Shown here: positions 33,801 through 42,846 of the stretch, piece after piece
Numbering within the stretch: position 1 is the stretch's first letter
Layout: the number at the start of each line of letters is the position of its first letter
Source: an uncultured Eubacteriales bacterium
Lineage (GTDB): Bacteria > Bacillota > Clostridia > Lachnospirales > Lachnospiraceae
Assembly (NCBI GenBank): GCA_949289145.1
Contig: CASEML010000035.1
Coordinates: 1 to 57,929, forward strand
Reading direction: 5' to 3'
Length of the DNA: 57,929 bases
Position numbers and translations under genes: made by a program
The notes under the pieces: model-generated
The model's database searches: none
What the model was told of the DNA's origin: nothing
The model's input: only the letters and a program-made list of their open reading frames with translations

Positions 33801-34544
33801 ATGAATCAGTTTTTTGTGGAAAAATCCCAAATACATGGCTCTGAAATCAGCATTGAGGGAACGGACGTAAACCATATTAAAAATGTGCTTCGCATGAAAC
33901 CGGGAGAAGAAATTATGATCAGTAATGGAACAGATAAGCACTTTGTCTGTTCCATTCTGGTAATTTCAGAACAACAGGTGATTGCAAAAATTGTGGATAT
34001 AGACACCAACAGCACAGAACTTCCGGTGAAACTATATTTATTTCAGGGACTGCCCAAGGCAGATAAGATGGAGTTGATCATTCAAAAGTCAGTGGAGCTG
34101 GGCGTTCATGAAATTATTCCGGTTGCTATGAAGCGCTGTGTGGTAAAATTAGATGCCAAAAAAGAAAGGTCCAAGATTGTCAGATGGCAGGCAATTGCGG
34201 AAAGCGCAGCTAAACAGTCAAAGCGCATGGTGATACCAAATATTTCAAGGGTTATGAATTTTAAAGAAGCGGTTGCATATGCAAAAAGTTTAGATTATAA
34301 TATTATACCGTATGAGTTTGCCAATGGAATGGAAAAATCAAAGCAGATTATAAAAAGCTTAGATCAGTATAAAAGCGTGGGAATTTTTATCGGACCGGAA
34401 GGTGGATTTGAGGAGGCGGAGATTGCTTATGCCCAAGAAAACCATATGCAGATCATTTCTTTGGGCAAACGTATTTTACGGACGGAAACAGCAGGGTTAA
34501 CGGCTTTATCAATCATTATGTTCGAATTAGAGCAGGATGGCTGA
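33801..34544 (+). CDS. rsmE: 16S rRNA m3U1498 methyltransferase
   Basis: A 247-residue SPOUT methyltransferase: MNQFFVEKSQIHGSEISIEG (PUA-like start), DVNHIKNVLRMKPGEEI, QGLPKADKMELIIQKSVELG, IGPEGGFEEAEI and the knot motif SLGKRILRTETAGLTAL. It methylates U1498 of 16S rRNA. The GGGAGAAG site makes 33801 the start, though the frame is open upstream into prmA. Same transcript as prmA. Confidence 0.94.
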   Translation: MNQFFVEKSQIHGSEISIEGTDVNHIKNVLRMKPGEEIMISNGTDKHFVCSILVISEQQVIAKIVDIDTNSTELPVKLYLFQGLPKADKMELIIQKSVELGVHEIIPVAMKRCVVKLDAKKERSKIVRWQAIAESAAKQSKRMVIPNISRVMNFKEAVAYAKSLDYNIIPYEFANGMEKSKQIIKSLDQYKSVGIFIGPEGGFEEAEIAYAQENHMQIISLGKRILRTETAGLTALSIIMFELEQDG

Positions 34545-34592
34545 TACAATGCCGTCTTTTCACGTCAGTGAAACAAAATAGGAGAGAGAAAC

Positions 34593-35747
34593 GTGGAAGC
34601 ATATTTGGATAATTCAGCCACAACAAGATGCGAAAAAGAAGTGGCGGAGTTGGTGGAAAAGGTGATGCTTACAGATTACGGAAATCCATCTTCCATGCAT
34701 TTGAAGGGTATGGAGGCGGAAAACTACGTAAAAGAAGCAAGGATAAAAATTGCCAAAACATTGAAAGTAAAAGAAAAGGAGATTATCTTTACTTCTGGTG
34801 GGACAGAATCAGACAATATGGCATTGATTGGTGTGGCTTTGGCAAACCAGAGAGCGGGAAAACATGTCATTACCACAGAAGTGGAACACGCTGCAATTCA
34901 TGCTACAGTGGCATTTTTAGAAGAACTGGGATTTGAAATCACTAAAATTCCGGTGGATGGCAATGGTATTATTTCTATGGAAAAATTAGAACAAGCCTTA
35001 AGACCGGATACTATTTTAGTGTCCATTATGCATGTAAACAATGAAGTGGGAGCACTGCAGCCCATCGAAGAAGCAGCGAAGCTGATTAAAGAGAAATCGC
35101 CCAAGGCAGCTTTCCATGTGGATGCCATTCAAAGCTATGGAAAATATAAAATCAATCCGAAAAAGACAGGGATTGATTTGTTATCTGTCAGCGGTCATAA
35201 AATTCACGGGCCTAAGGGTGTGGGTTTTTTATATGTGAATGAAAAAGTAAAAATAAAACCGCTGATTTTAGGAGGCGGTCAGCAGTCCGGTATGCGTTCC
35301 GGAACAGAAAATGTACCTGGAATTGCAGGACTGGCGCTGGCTTGTGAAATGGCGTATGAGAATTTGGAAGAAAAGAGAGCCAATTTGTATGCTATGAAAC
35401 AAAAATTCTGTAAACAGCTATTAGAATTACCGGATGTAAAAATCAATGGAATTTATGATGAGCTTTCCGCACCTCAGATTGTCAGTGCCAGTTTTAGAGG
35501 AATTCGGAGCGAAGTGCTTCTGCATACATTAGAAGAAAAAGGAATTTATGTGTCCGCTGGCTCTGCTTGCTCATCCAATAAGCCTGCACCAAGTAAAACT
35601 TTACTTGCCATGAGGGTGCCAAAGGAAGAATTAGAGGCCACGGTTCGATTCAGTCTTTCTGTACACACAAAGGTGGAAGAATTAGACTACACTATAAAAG
35701 TGTTACAAGAGATTCTTCCGGTTTTGCGTAGATACAAAAGACACTAA
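34593..35747 (+). CDS. Cysteine desulfurase, NifS/IscS-like (NifZ role)
   Basis: A 384-residue class V PLP enzyme. EAYLDNSATTRCEKEVAELV is the family start; FTSGGTESDNMALIG, VEHAAIH, VSGHKIHGPKGVGFLY with the PLP lysine, and SAGSACSSNKPAPSKTLLAM with the mobile-loop catalytic cysteine follow. Start GTG at 34593 behind TAGGAGAG. In Bacillus and many Firmicutes this gene (nifZ) is paired with thiI and passes sulfur to it for 4-thiouridine in tRNA; thiI is 50 bp downstream here. A broader Fe-S role cannot be excluded. Confidence 0.92.
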   Translation: MEAYLDNSATTRCEKEVAELVEKVMLTDYGNPSSMHLKGMEAENYVKEARIKIAKTLKVKEKEIIFTSGGTESDNMALIGVALANQRAGKHVITTEVEHAAIHATVAFLEELGFEITKIPVDGNGIISMEKLEQALRPDTILVSIMHVNNEVGALQPIEEAAKLIKEKSPKAAFHVDAIQSYGKYKINPKKTGIDLLSVSGHKIHGPKGVGFLYVNEKVKIKPLILGGGQQSGMRSGTENVPGIAGLALACEMAYENLEEKRANLYAMKQKFCKQLLELPDVKINGIYDELSAPQIVSASFRGIRSEVLLHTLEEKGIYVSAGSACSSNKPAPSKTLLAMRVPKEELEATVRFSLSVHTKVEELDYTIKVLQEILPVLRRYKRH

Positions 35748-35797
35748 AATGCGAAATCATATAAAAGTATAGAAAACGAAAATATAAGGAGTACACT

Positions 35798-36973
35798 ATG
35801 TATAAAGCATTTTTAATTAAATATGGAGAAATCGGTGTGAAGGGAAAAAACCGTTATCTTTTTGAAGATGCCCTGGTTCATCAGATTCGTTTTGTTTTAG
35901 AGGACGTGGAAGGCGAATTTAATGTACGAAAAGAGCAAGGAAGGATTTTTGTGGAAGTTCAGGGGGAATATGATTTTGATGAAACGGTAGAGGCGTTAAA
36001 AAGAGTGTTTGGTATTGTGGGGATTTGTCCTGTAGTTCAGATGGAAGACAATGGATTTGATGATTTTGCGGCACAGACGGTGGCATATTTGGACAAGGCA
36101 TACCCAGATAAAAACTTTACCTTCAAGGTAAAAGCAAGAAGGGCAAGAAAAAATTACCCTTTGGATTCCATGGAGATTAATAAAGAACTGGGAAGTAAAA
36201 TTGTGGAAGCCTTTCCGGAAATCAAAGTAGACGTTCATAATCCTGATGTGGAAATTCAGGTAGAAATCCGGGAAAAGATTTATGTATATTCTGAAACTAT
36301 CAAAGGAGCAGGCGGTATGCCTCTTGGAACTAACGGCAAAGCCATGTTATTGCTGTCCGGTGGGATCGACAGCCCGGTGGCAGGCTATATGATTGCAAAG
36401 CGCGGGGTAAAAATTGATGCAGTATATTTCCATGCACCACCATACACCAGTGAGCGTGCAAAACAAAAGGTTGTGGATCTGGCAAAACTGGTGTCACGTT
36501 ATTCTGGCTCCATGCGTTTGTTTGTAGTAAATTTTACTGATATTCAGCTGGCAATTTACGATAAGTGTCCTCATGATGAGCTGACGATCATTATGAGAAG
36601 ATACATGATGAAAATAGCAGAGCACTTAGCAAAAGAAAATAACTGTTTGGGATTAATTACCGGAGAAAGTATCGGTCAGGTGGCAAGTCAGACACTTCAG
36701 AGTCTCGCAGCAACCAATGAAGCGTGCACAATGCCGGTGTACCGTCCGCTGATCAGCTTTGATAAACAGGAGATCGTGGATATTGCAGAACGAATCAACA
36801 CTTATGAAACATCCATTCAGCCTTTTGAAGACTGTTGTACTATTTTTGTAGCAAAGCATCCGGTAACGAAGCCTAATTTAAATATTATTAAGCGTTCTGA
36901 GGAGCATTTAAGTGATGTGATTGGTGATTTGATGAAACAGGCGATAGACAGTGTAGAAGTGATTGAAATATAA
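35798..36973 (+). CDS. thiI: tRNA 4-thiouridine synthetase
   Basis: A 391-residue ThiI: ferredoxin-like and THUMP domain (1-170; FLIKYGEIGVKGKNRYLFE, VKARRARKNYPLDSMEINKE) and a PP-loop AMP-forming domain (LLLSGGIDSPVAGYMIAKRG with SGGxDS). ITGESIGQVASQTLQSLAAT is typical. The C-terminal rhodanese domain of the E. coli protein is absent, as in Bacillus, so sulfur must come directly from the desulfurase next door. It makes s4U8 in tRNA; the rhodanese-less form is not expected to serve thiamine thiazole synthesis. Confidence 0.94.
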   Translation: MYKAFLIKYGEIGVKGKNRYLFEDALVHQIRFVLEDVEGEFNVRKEQGRIFVEVQGEYDFDETVEALKRVFGIVGICPVVQMEDNGFDDFAAQTVAYLDKAYPDKNFTFKVKARRARKNYPLDSMEINKELGSKIVEAFPEIKVDVHNPDVEIQVEIREKIYVYSETIKGAGGMPLGTNGKAMLLLSGGIDSPVAGYMIAKRGVKIDAVYFHAPPYTSERAKQKVVDLAKLVSRYSGSMRLFVVNFTDIQLAIYDKCPHDELTIIMRRYMMKIAEHLAKENNCLGLITGESIGQVASQTLQSLAATNEACTMPVYRPLISFDKQEIVDIAERINTYETSIQPFEDCCTIFVAKHPVTKPNLNIIKRSEEHLSDVIGDLMKQAIDSVEVIEI

Positions 36974-36995
36974 GCCGGAAAAAATGGACAGAAAA

Positions 36996-37017
36996 AAGAC
37001 CAGTGTTTACTGGTCTT
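36996..37017. terminator. Bidirectional terminator between thiI and HPr-like gene
   Basis: A perfect 9-bp stem AAGACCAGT / ACTGGTCTT with GTTT loop lies between two converging genes. A-rich sequence on its left gives a U-run for the minus-strand transcript; the plus side has TTC-type sequence. It can serve both genes. Confidence 0.75.
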
Positions 37018-37039
37018 CAATTCACTCTACTCCACATCA

Positions 37040-37270
37040 TCAGATTATGTATGGGTTTAATACATTCATAATTTCTGTAAGATCACCCTCAGCATGAATA
37101 TTTAAGTCGATTGGCTTAGATAAGTCAAGACTGAAGATTCCCATGATTGATTTTGCATCAATTACATATCTGCCTGATACTAAATCAAAATCATAATCAA
37201 ATTTTGAGATTTCGTTTACGAAAGATTTTACCTTGTCGATTGAATTTAAAGAAATCTGTACTGTTTTCAT
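37040..37270 (-). CDS. HPr-family protein lacking the active-site histidine
   Basis: A 76-residue HPr-fold protein read from the minus strand with GGGAGG before its ATG. The C-terminal half is HPr-like: GRYVIDAKSIMGIFSLDLSK, where the Ser of KSIMG aligns with regulatory Ser46 of HPr/Crh. The N-terminal half lacks the GLHARPA motif: LNSIDKVKSFVNEI occupies that place, so there is no phosphorylatable His15. It therefore cannot pass phosphate in the PTS and, like Bacillus Crh, is probably a regulator via Ser phosphorylation or a structural relative. Confidence 0.85.
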   Translation of the reverse strand: MKTVQISLNSIDKVKSFVNEISKFDYDFDLVSGRYVIDAKSIMGIFSLDLSKPIDLNIHAEGDLTEIMNVLNPYII

Positions 37271-37503
37271 TTTAATAACCTCCCTTGAATAGTTAGATTG
37301 CTTATTTCTATATATTACATTTTTGGATTTTAAAAGTCAATACGAAACAAGCAGAAAGCTGAAAATTAACGAATATTTCACGTTTTAAACAAAAAAAATC
37401 TTCGATTGTGGGCAAGCCCACCAAAAAAATGAGCGAAATGTTAAAAATGCTAATAAATTGCACAAAAATTTGTGAATTATTATGACAAAAAGGAGGAGAT
37501 AAC

Positions 37504-38832
37504 ATGATAACAGCCGCATTACATAACCTTGGATGTAAGGTGAATTCCTATGAAACAGACGTTATGCAGCAGATGTTAGTGGAGGCTGGATATGAAATCA
37601 GGGACTTTAACGATAGGGCAGATGTATATATTATCAATACTTGTACTGTAACCAACATGGCAGACCGGAAATCAAGGCAGATGTTACATAAAGCAAAAAG
37701 CAAAAATAAGGATTCCATTGTGGTAGCAGTGGGATGTTACGCACAGGCAGCAGGAGAGAAATTGCTGGAAGACAGCAGTGTGGATATTATCATCGGCAAT
37801 AACCGGAAAAAAGATATTGTGAGAATATTAGAAGAGTATCGCAGAGAACATAAAACAGAGGATACCGTGATCGATATCAATCATACCACAGAATATGAAG
37901 CGCTGATGTTAGAGCAGACCTCTGCTCACACCAGGGCATATATTAAGATTCAGGATGGCTGCAACCAGTTTTGCAGTTACTGCATTATACCATTTGCCCG
38001 GGGGAGAGTCAGAAGCAGGGAAGCAGAAGATATTGAGGCAGAAATTACATCTTTAGTACAAAAAGGATATAAGGAAATTGTCATTACAGGAATTCATATT
38101 AGTTCCTATGGTGTCGATAAAGAAAATATAAATCTTTTGTCGCTGCTGCAAAGAATTCATAAGATTCAGGGGCTGAAAAGGATTCGCCTTGGCTCTTTGG
38201 AACCCAGGATCATTACAGAAGAATTTGCAAAGGAAATTGCATCACTGCCCAAAATATGTCCTCATTTTCATTTATCTATGCAGAGTGGATGCAATGAGAC
38301 ATTGAAGCGTATGAATAGACATTATACATCTGAGGAATACTATGAAAAATGTGAAATCCTAAGAAAATATTATGAAAAACCGGCCATTACCACAGATGTT
38401 ATAGTGGGATTTCCCAAGGAAACTTTAGAGGAATTTCAGGCAACAGAAAAATTTGTGGAAAAAGTAGATTTTTTTGAAACCCATGTATTTAAGTATTCGA
38501 AACGGCAGGGCACCAATGCAGCAAAAATGGAAGGTCAGATTGAGGAAAATGAGAAAACCAGAAGAAGCAGTATTTTGTTAGAACTGAACAAACATCATAG
38601 ACAGGCGTATTTAGAGAGCTTTCTTGGTAAAACTGTTGAAATTCTTGTGGAGGAAACTATAGAAGAAGACGGAAAACAATATCAGATCGGCCACACAAGG
38701 GAATATATGCGCGCCATTGTAGAAAGCCAGATTCCTTTGGAAAATCAAATTGTGAAAGCAATGGTAAAGGAAGTATATCAGGGAGAAATGCTGAAATGTG
38801 AAATAATACTGAAATCTGAAATAATAGATTGA
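37504..38832 (+). CDS. mtaB: tRNA t6A37 methylthiotransferase
   Basis: A 442-residue radical SAM methylthiotransferase. The N-terminal UPF0004 domain carries cysteines in NLGCKVNSYE, INTCTVTNMADRKSRQ and VVAVGCYAQ; the radical SAM core has CNQFCSYCIIPFARGRVRSR (CX3CX2C); a C-terminal TRAM domain follows (about 375-440). AALHNLGCKVNSYETDVMQQ marks MtaB rather than MiaB. It converts t6A37 to ms2t6A37. AAAAGGAGGAG is close ahead of the ATG. An upstream hairpin (GTGGG/CCCAC, 37408-37421) has no clear function. Confidence 0.93.
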   Translation: MITAALHNLGCKVNSYETDVMQQMLVEAGYEIRDFNDRADVYIINTCTVTNMADRKSRQMLHKAKSKNKDSIVVAVGCYAQAAGEKLLEDSSVDIIIGNNRKKDIVRILEEYRREHKTEDTVIDINHTTEYEALMLEQTSAHTRAYIKIQDGCNQFCSYCIIPFARGRVRSREAEDIEAEITSLVQKGYKEIVITGIHISSYGVDKENINLLSLLQRIHKIQGLKRIRLGSLEPRIITEEFAKEIASLPKICPHFHLSMQSGCNETLKRMNRHYTSEEYYEKCEILRKYYEKPAITTDVIVGFPKETLEEFQATEKFVEKVDFFETHVFKYSKRQGTNAAKMEGQIEENEKTRRSSILLELNKHHRQAYLESFLGKTVEILVEETIEEDGKQYQIGHTREYMRAIVESQIPLENQIVKAMVKEVYQGEMLKCEIILKSEIID

Positions 38833-38857
38833 ATTTTGCAAAGTTTTATATTACAAT
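38829..38857 (+). promoter_or_regulatory. Sigma-A-like promoter of the ireB-ruvX operon
   Basis: TTGAAT (38829-38834), 17-base spacer, TACAAT (38852-38857), about 35 bp upstream of the ireB ATG; the -35 box overlaps the mtaB stop. Confidence 0.6.
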
Positions 38858-38891
38858 AAAAAATGAAAATTTATTTTGAGGTCGTGGTAGA

Positions 38892-39155
38892 ATGCAGAAT
38901 TTAGGAAACACACAATATTTTAAGGTACAGGCGGAGCCGGAAGTACAAGTAAAGGAAATTATTGCAGCTGTTTATGAGGCAATGACAGAAAAGGGTTATA
39001 ATCCCATTAACCAAATTGTAGGATACATTATGTCAGGGGATCCAACTTACATTACAAGTCATAAAAATGCAAGAAGCTTGATTATGAAGGTTGAGCGTGA
39101 TGAACTGGTAGAGGAATTACTGAGAGCATATGTAGAAAATAAATCATGGAAGTAA
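38892..39155 (+). CDS. ireB: IreB-family regulatory phosphoprotein (UPF0297)
   Basis: An 87-residue protein with the family pattern: [40 protein letters not shown] and [18 protein letters not shown]. In Enterococcus, IreB is phosphorylated by the PASTA kinase IreK and affects cephalosporin resistance. The typical neighbours ruvX and a DUF1292 gene follow immediately, the same order as yrzL-yrrK-yrzB in Bacillus. Confidence 0.93.
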   Translation: MQNLGNTQYFKVQAEPEVQVKEIIAAVYEAMTEKGYNPINQIVGYIMSGDPTYITSHKNARSLIMKVERDELVEELLRAYVENKSWK

Positions 39156-39168
39156 CCGGAGGAAAATC

Positions 39169-39597
39169 ATGCGTATAATGGGGCTGGATTATGGTTCTAA
39201 AACGGTGGGTGTAGCCATGAGCGATGAACTTTTGATTACTGCACAGGTGTTAGAAACCATAACAAGGAAAGAAGAAAATAAGCTTCGCAGAACTCTGGCA
39301 CGTATTGAAGAACTTGCAAAAGAATATCAGGTAGAACGGATTGTACTTGGGTATCCCAAGAATATGAATAACACATTGGGCGAAAGAATTGAAAGAACAA
39401 TGGAATTTAAAGAAGCACTGGAAAGGAGAACGGGGCTTCCGATAATTTTGTGGGATGAGAGGCTTACCACTGTGGAAGCGGAGCGGTCGTTGATGGAGTG
39501 TAATGTAAGACGTGAGGACAGAAAGCAATATGTGGACAGAATTGCGGCCGCATTTATTCTGCAAGGGTATTTAGACAGAATAAAAAAGGGAGAATAG
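39169..39597 (+). CDS. ruvX: Holliday junction resolvase-like protein / pre-16S rRNA nuclease
   Basis: A 142-residue YqgF/RuvX RNase H-like protein: [20 protein letters not shown] holds the first catalytic Asp, [32 protein letters not shown] and [14 protein letters not shown] complete the site. The family matures 16S rRNA ends in E. coli and has been proposed as a resolvase; the role here is not settled. It sits between ireB and DUF1292 with tight spacing. Confidence 0.93.
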   Translation: MRIMGLDYGSKTVGVAMSDELLITAQVLETITRKEENKLRRTLARIEELAKEYQVERIVLGYPKNMNNTLGERIERTMEFKEALERRTGLPIILWDERLTTVEAERSLMECNVRREDRKQYVDRIAAAFILQGYLDRIKKGE

Positions 39598-39598
39598 A

Positions 39599-39856
39599 AT
39601 GGAAAAGATTGCATTTACGTTGGATGATGATGAATTGGTGGAGTTTTTTGTACTAGAAGAAACAAAAATCAATGGAACCAAATATATATTGGTGACAGAA
39701 TCCGAGGAAGATGAGGCAGAAGCCTATATTTTGAAGGATTTAGCAGCAGAAGACGAAGTAGAAAGTATATATGAGATTGTAGAAGATGAAAACGAGCTTG
39801 AAATGGTATCTGCATTGTTTGCAGAACTGTTAGAAGACGTTGATATAGAATTATAG
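39599..39856 (+). CDS. DUF1292 family acidic protein
   Basis: An 85-residue, very acidic protein with the YrzB/DUF1292 pattern: ITFTLDDDE-like start (IAFTLDDDELVEFFVLEET), INGTKYILVTESEEDEAEAY and YEIVEDENELEMVSALFAEL. Function is unknown across the family. It overlaps the ruvX stop region (AGAATAG AATG), so is coupled to it. Confidence 0.9.
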   Translation: MEKIAFTLDDDELVEFFVLEETKINGTKYILVTESEEDEAEAYILKDLAAEDEVESIYEIVEDENELEMVSALFAELLEDVDIEL

Positions 39857-39898
39857 ACAAATAAAAACTCGCAGATGTTTCTACTGCGGAGGTGTGTT

Positions 39899-40348
39899 AT
39901 GTCAGTGAATCGAGAAAAATTTATAAATTTGTTGAGAGAACGGGGCTTAAAGGTTACCAATCAAAGGATTGGAGTATTGGAAACTTTGGCTTCCTATCCT
40001 GATAAACACCTGACAGCAGAAGAAATTCACGACAAGGTAAAACAGGAATATCCCGAAATTGGACTGGCGACTGTATATAGAACTGTGCAGTTGCTATTAG
40101 AGTTGCATTTGATTGATAAAATCAGCTTAGATGATGGCTGTGTGCGCTATGAGATTGCCCATTTTGACGGTAGTACATCAAAGCATCACCACCATCATCT
40201 GGTCTGTTTATCATGCGGTAATGTATTTTCTTTTAAGGATGATTTATTAGAACAATTAGAGGCTGAAATCAAGGAGAAATTAGATTTTCGTGTGGTGGAT
40301 CACGAAGTGAAGCTCTATGGATATTGCAGGGAATGTGCCGATAAGTAG
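39899..40348 (+). CDS. Fur-family metal/peroxide regulator
   Basis: A 149-residue Fur-family repressor. Winged helix: GLKVTNQRIGVLETLASYPD, LTAEEIHDKV, GLATVYRTVQLLLE (recognition helix). Dimerisation and metal part: YEIAHFDGSTSKHHHHHLVC, then CLSCG and YCREC, two CxxC pairs for structural zinc. ATG 39899 has GGAGGTG in place and is preferred over 39875. Fur, PerR and Zur cannot be separated with confidence from these residues. Its insertion between DUF1292 and RNase J is conserved in some Clostridia. Confidence 0.9.
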   Translation: MSVNREKFINLLRERGLKVTNQRIGVLETLASYPDKHLTAEEIHDKVKQEYPEIGLATVYRTVQLLLELHLIDKISLDDGCVRYEIAHFDGSTSKHHHHHLVCLSCGNVFSFKDDLLEQLEAEIKEKLDFRVVDHEVKLYGYCRECADK

Positions 40349-40378
40349 AAACATTGCGGGCTATGGAGGTGCATATTT

Positions 40379-42043
40379 TTGAAAAATATTAACAATTCAA
40401 AACTGAAAATCATTCCACTGGGCGGTTTGGAGCAGATTGGAATGAACATTACTGCCTTTGAATTTGAAGACAGTATTATTGTGGTAGACTGTGGATTATC
40501 CTTTCCGGAAGACGATATGCTGGGGATTGACTTGGTGATTCCAGATGTAACTTATCTGAAGGATAATATCAATAAAGTAAAAGGGTTTGTGATTACTCAT
40601 GGACATGAAGATCATATCGGTGCTCTTCCTTATGTATTAAGGGATGTAAATGTGCCTATTTATGCTACAAAACTTACCATGGGAATTATTGAAAATAAAC
40701 TAAAGGAACACAATCTGATGCGCGGCACTAAGAGAAAGGTGATTAAGCATGGTCAGTCTATTAATTTAGGATGTTTTCGAATTGAATTTATTAAGACAAA
40801 CCACAGTATTGCAGATGCGGCAGCTCTTGCCATTTACTCACCGGCAGGTATTGTGGTGCATACCGGAGATTTTAAAGTGGATTACACACCGGTTTTCGGT
40901 GATGCCATTGATTTGCAGCGTTTAGGAGAGATTGGGAAAAAAGGTGTACTGGCTGTTATGTGTGACAGTACCAATGCAGAGAGAAAAGGCTTTACTATGT
41001 CTGAAAAGACTGTGGGAGCAACTTTTGATAATATTTTTGCAGAACACAAAAACACAAGAATTATAATAGCAACTTTTGCATCTAATGTAGATAGGGTGCA
41101 GCAGATTATTAATTCTGCATATAAATACGGAAGAAAAGTAGTGGTAGAAGGACGAAGCATGGTAAGCATTATTTCTATTGCTACGGAATTGGGTTACCTG
41201 AATATTCCCGATAAGACTTTAATAGACATTGAACAGCTGAAAAATTATCCGGACGAGCAGACGGTAATCATCACCACTGGAAGTCAGGGAGAATCCATGG
41301 CTGCACTTTCCAGAATGGCAGCTTCCATTCACAAAAAAGTAACTATTAAACCGGGTGATACTATTATTTTCAGTTCAAATCCGATACCGGGCAACGAAAA
41401 GGCAGTGTCTAATGTGATTAATGAATTAATCGCAAAAGGGGCAGATGTTATTTTTCAGGACACTCATGTATCCGGCCATGCATGTCAGGAGGAAATCAAG
41501 TTGATTTACTCTTTGTTGCGTCCAAAATATGCGATACCGGTGCATGGTGAATTTAGGCACTTGAAAGCACAGGCAAATCTTGTGCAGGAATTGGGAATAC
41601 CAAAAGAAAATGTATTTATCATGCGTTCCGGTGACGTGCTGGAATTAAATGATGACAGTGCTGCCATTACAGATAAAGTACAGACTGGAGCTATCTTGGT
41701 AGATGGTCTTGGTGTGGGTGATGTTGGAAATATTGTATTGCGTGACAGACAAAGACTGGCAGAGGATGGTATTCTGATTGTGGTGCTTACCTTAGAAAAG
41801 TATGGAAATCAGGTATTGGCAGGACCGGATATTGTGTCTAGAGGTTTTGTATATGTGAGAGAATCTGAGGATCTGATGGAAGAAGCAAGGGCAGTTATTA
41901 ATGATGCTTTGGATGAGTGTATAGATAAAAATATTACAGATTGGGGAAAGATTAAAAATATCATGAAAGATTCCTTAAGCGATTTCTTATGGAAGAGAAC
42001 TAAAAGAAATCCGATGATACTGCCAATTATTATGGAAGTTTAG
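40379..42043 (+). CDS. Ribonuclease J
   Basis: A 554-residue metallo-beta-lactamase/beta-CASP ribonuclease. LKIIPLGGLEQIGMNITAFE is the family start, VDCGLSFPEDDMLGIDLVIP, ITHGHEDHIGALPYVL contains the HxHxDH metal motif, HTGDFKVDY, ATFASNVDRVQQII and VSGHACQEE cover the beta-CASP region, and IPVHGEFRHL is near the core end. The gene uses TTG as start (GGAGGTG 8 bases upstream). RNase J has 5'-3' exo- and endonuclease activity and matures and degrades mRNA and rRNA. Immediately followed by a YlbF-type gene, a known partner of RNA-decay factors. Confidence 0.94.
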   Translation: MKNINNSKLKIIPLGGLEQIGMNITAFEFEDSIIVVDCGLSFPEDDMLGIDLVIPDVTYLKDNINKVKGFVITHGHEDHIGALPYVLRDVNVPIYATKLTMGIIENKLKEHNLMRGTKRKVIKHGQSINLGCFRIEFIKTNHSIADAAALAIYSPAGIVVHTGDFKVDYTPVFGDAIDLQRLGEIGKKGVLAVMCDSTNAERKGFTMSEKTVGATFDNIFAEHKNTRIIIATFASNVDRVQQIINSAYKYGRKVVVEGRSMVSIISIATELGYLNIPDKTLIDIEQLKNYPDEQTVIITTGSQGESMAALSRMAASIHKKVTIKPGDTIIFSSNPIPGNEKAVSNVINELIAKGADVIFQDTHVSGHACQEEIKLIYSLLRPKYAIPVHGEFRHLKAQANLVQELGIPKENVFIMRSGDVLELNDDSAAITDKVQTGAILVDGLGVGDVGNIVLRDRQRLAEDGILIVVLTLEKYGNQVLAGPDIVSRGFVYVRESEDLMEEARAVINDALDECIDKNITDWGKIKNIMKDSLSDFLWKRTKRNPMILPIIMEV

Positions 42044-42062
42044 CTTAGAAAGAGGGAAAAGG

Positions 42063-42422
42063 ATGAATCTGGTAGAAGAACGGACAGAAATGCTGGTGCA
42101 GGCAATCAAGGAAAGTGAAGAATATCAGCGATATGTGAAAGTGAAGAAAGAAGTAGAACAAAATGAAATGTTATGTCAGAAAATTAACGAATTTCGAGAA
42201 AAGAATTTTCGACTGCACATCACTTTGGAAGGCGAAGAATTATACAATGCCATGGATAATTTTGAGAAAGAATACAGTGACTTTAGAAAAGATCCTTTGG
42301 TAAATCAGTTTTTGGCAGCAGAACTGGCAAAAATTCGTATGATTCAGCAGATAGAAAAGAAACTAGTTGATGCAATAGATCTTGATTTGACGTATAAACC
42401 ATCTTCTGGTGAGGAAGAGTAA
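42063..42422 (+). CDS. YlbF/YmcA family regulator
   Basis: A 119-residue helical Com_YlbF protein: VEERTEMLVQAIKESEEYQR, VKKEVEQNEMLCQKINEFRE and FEKEYSDFRKDPLVNQFLAA. In Bacillus, YlbF, YmcA and YaaT form the Y-complex that modulates RNase Y and mRNA processing. Location directly after RNase J suits a role in RNA turnover. Good GAGGGAAAAGG site before the ATG. Confidence 0.88.
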   Translation: MNLVEERTEMLVQAIKESEEYQRYVKVKKEVEQNEMLCQKINEFREKNFRLHITLEGEELYNAMDNFEKEYSDFRKDPLVNQFLAAELAKIRMIQQIEKKLVDAIDLDLTYKPSSGEEE

Positions 42423-42451
42423 ACAGCAGAAACGGGAATGGAGGACATAAG

Positions 42452-42844
42452 ATGAGAACGAAAACAGCGACCATGTCCATTATTAACGTGGTGGTGCATA
42501 TTCTGATAGCATTAGTGGTGATTATTGTAATTTACGCCGGAGCAATGCGCTGTTATGATTTTGGCTACAGGATATTTACAGACACACCTATGTCACTGGA
42601 ACCCGGCAGAGATGTTACTGTTATTATTAACGAAGGAAATTCTACCAGACAAATCGGGACTTTGTTGAAAGAAAACGGCCTGATCAAAGATGTGACTGTA
42701 TTTGTAGTACAGGAGAAATTATCTGAATATGCCGGAGAGATTAAGCCGGGTGTTTATGTCCTTAACACATCCATGACTGCAGAAGAAATGATAGCGGTCA
42801 TGTCAGGAAATATGGTAGAAGGAAAAGAAGAAGAATCAGAGTAA
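42452..42844 (+). CDS. Short MltG/YceG-like membrane protein without catalytic domain
   Basis: A 130-residue protein: one transmembrane helix (IINVVVHILIALVVIIVIYA) and an extracellular LysM-like MltG N-terminal domain (PGRDVTVIINEGNSTRQIGT, LLKENGLIKDVTVFVVQEKL, IKPGVYVLNTSMTAEEMIAV). Full MltG (about 340 residues or more) continues into a catalytic domain with an essential Glu; here the gene ends after the first module. Its place before trmR and trhP matches Bacillus yrrL (mltG), so it is the positional equivalent. It may be a peptidoglycan-associated regulator instead of an active lytic transglycosylase. Confidence 0.8.
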   Translation: MRTKTATMSIINVVVHILIALVVIIVIYAGAMRCYDFGYRIFTDTPMSLEPGRDVTVIINEGNSTRQIGTLLKENGLIKDVTVFVVQEKLSEYAGEIKPGVYVLNTSMTAEEMIAVMSGNMVEGKEEESE

Positions 42845-42846
42845 AG

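Noticed and set aside
37408-37421. Riboswitch or terminator before mtaB
   Set aside because: It is one short hairpin (GTGGG/CCCAC) without U-tract or conserved core.
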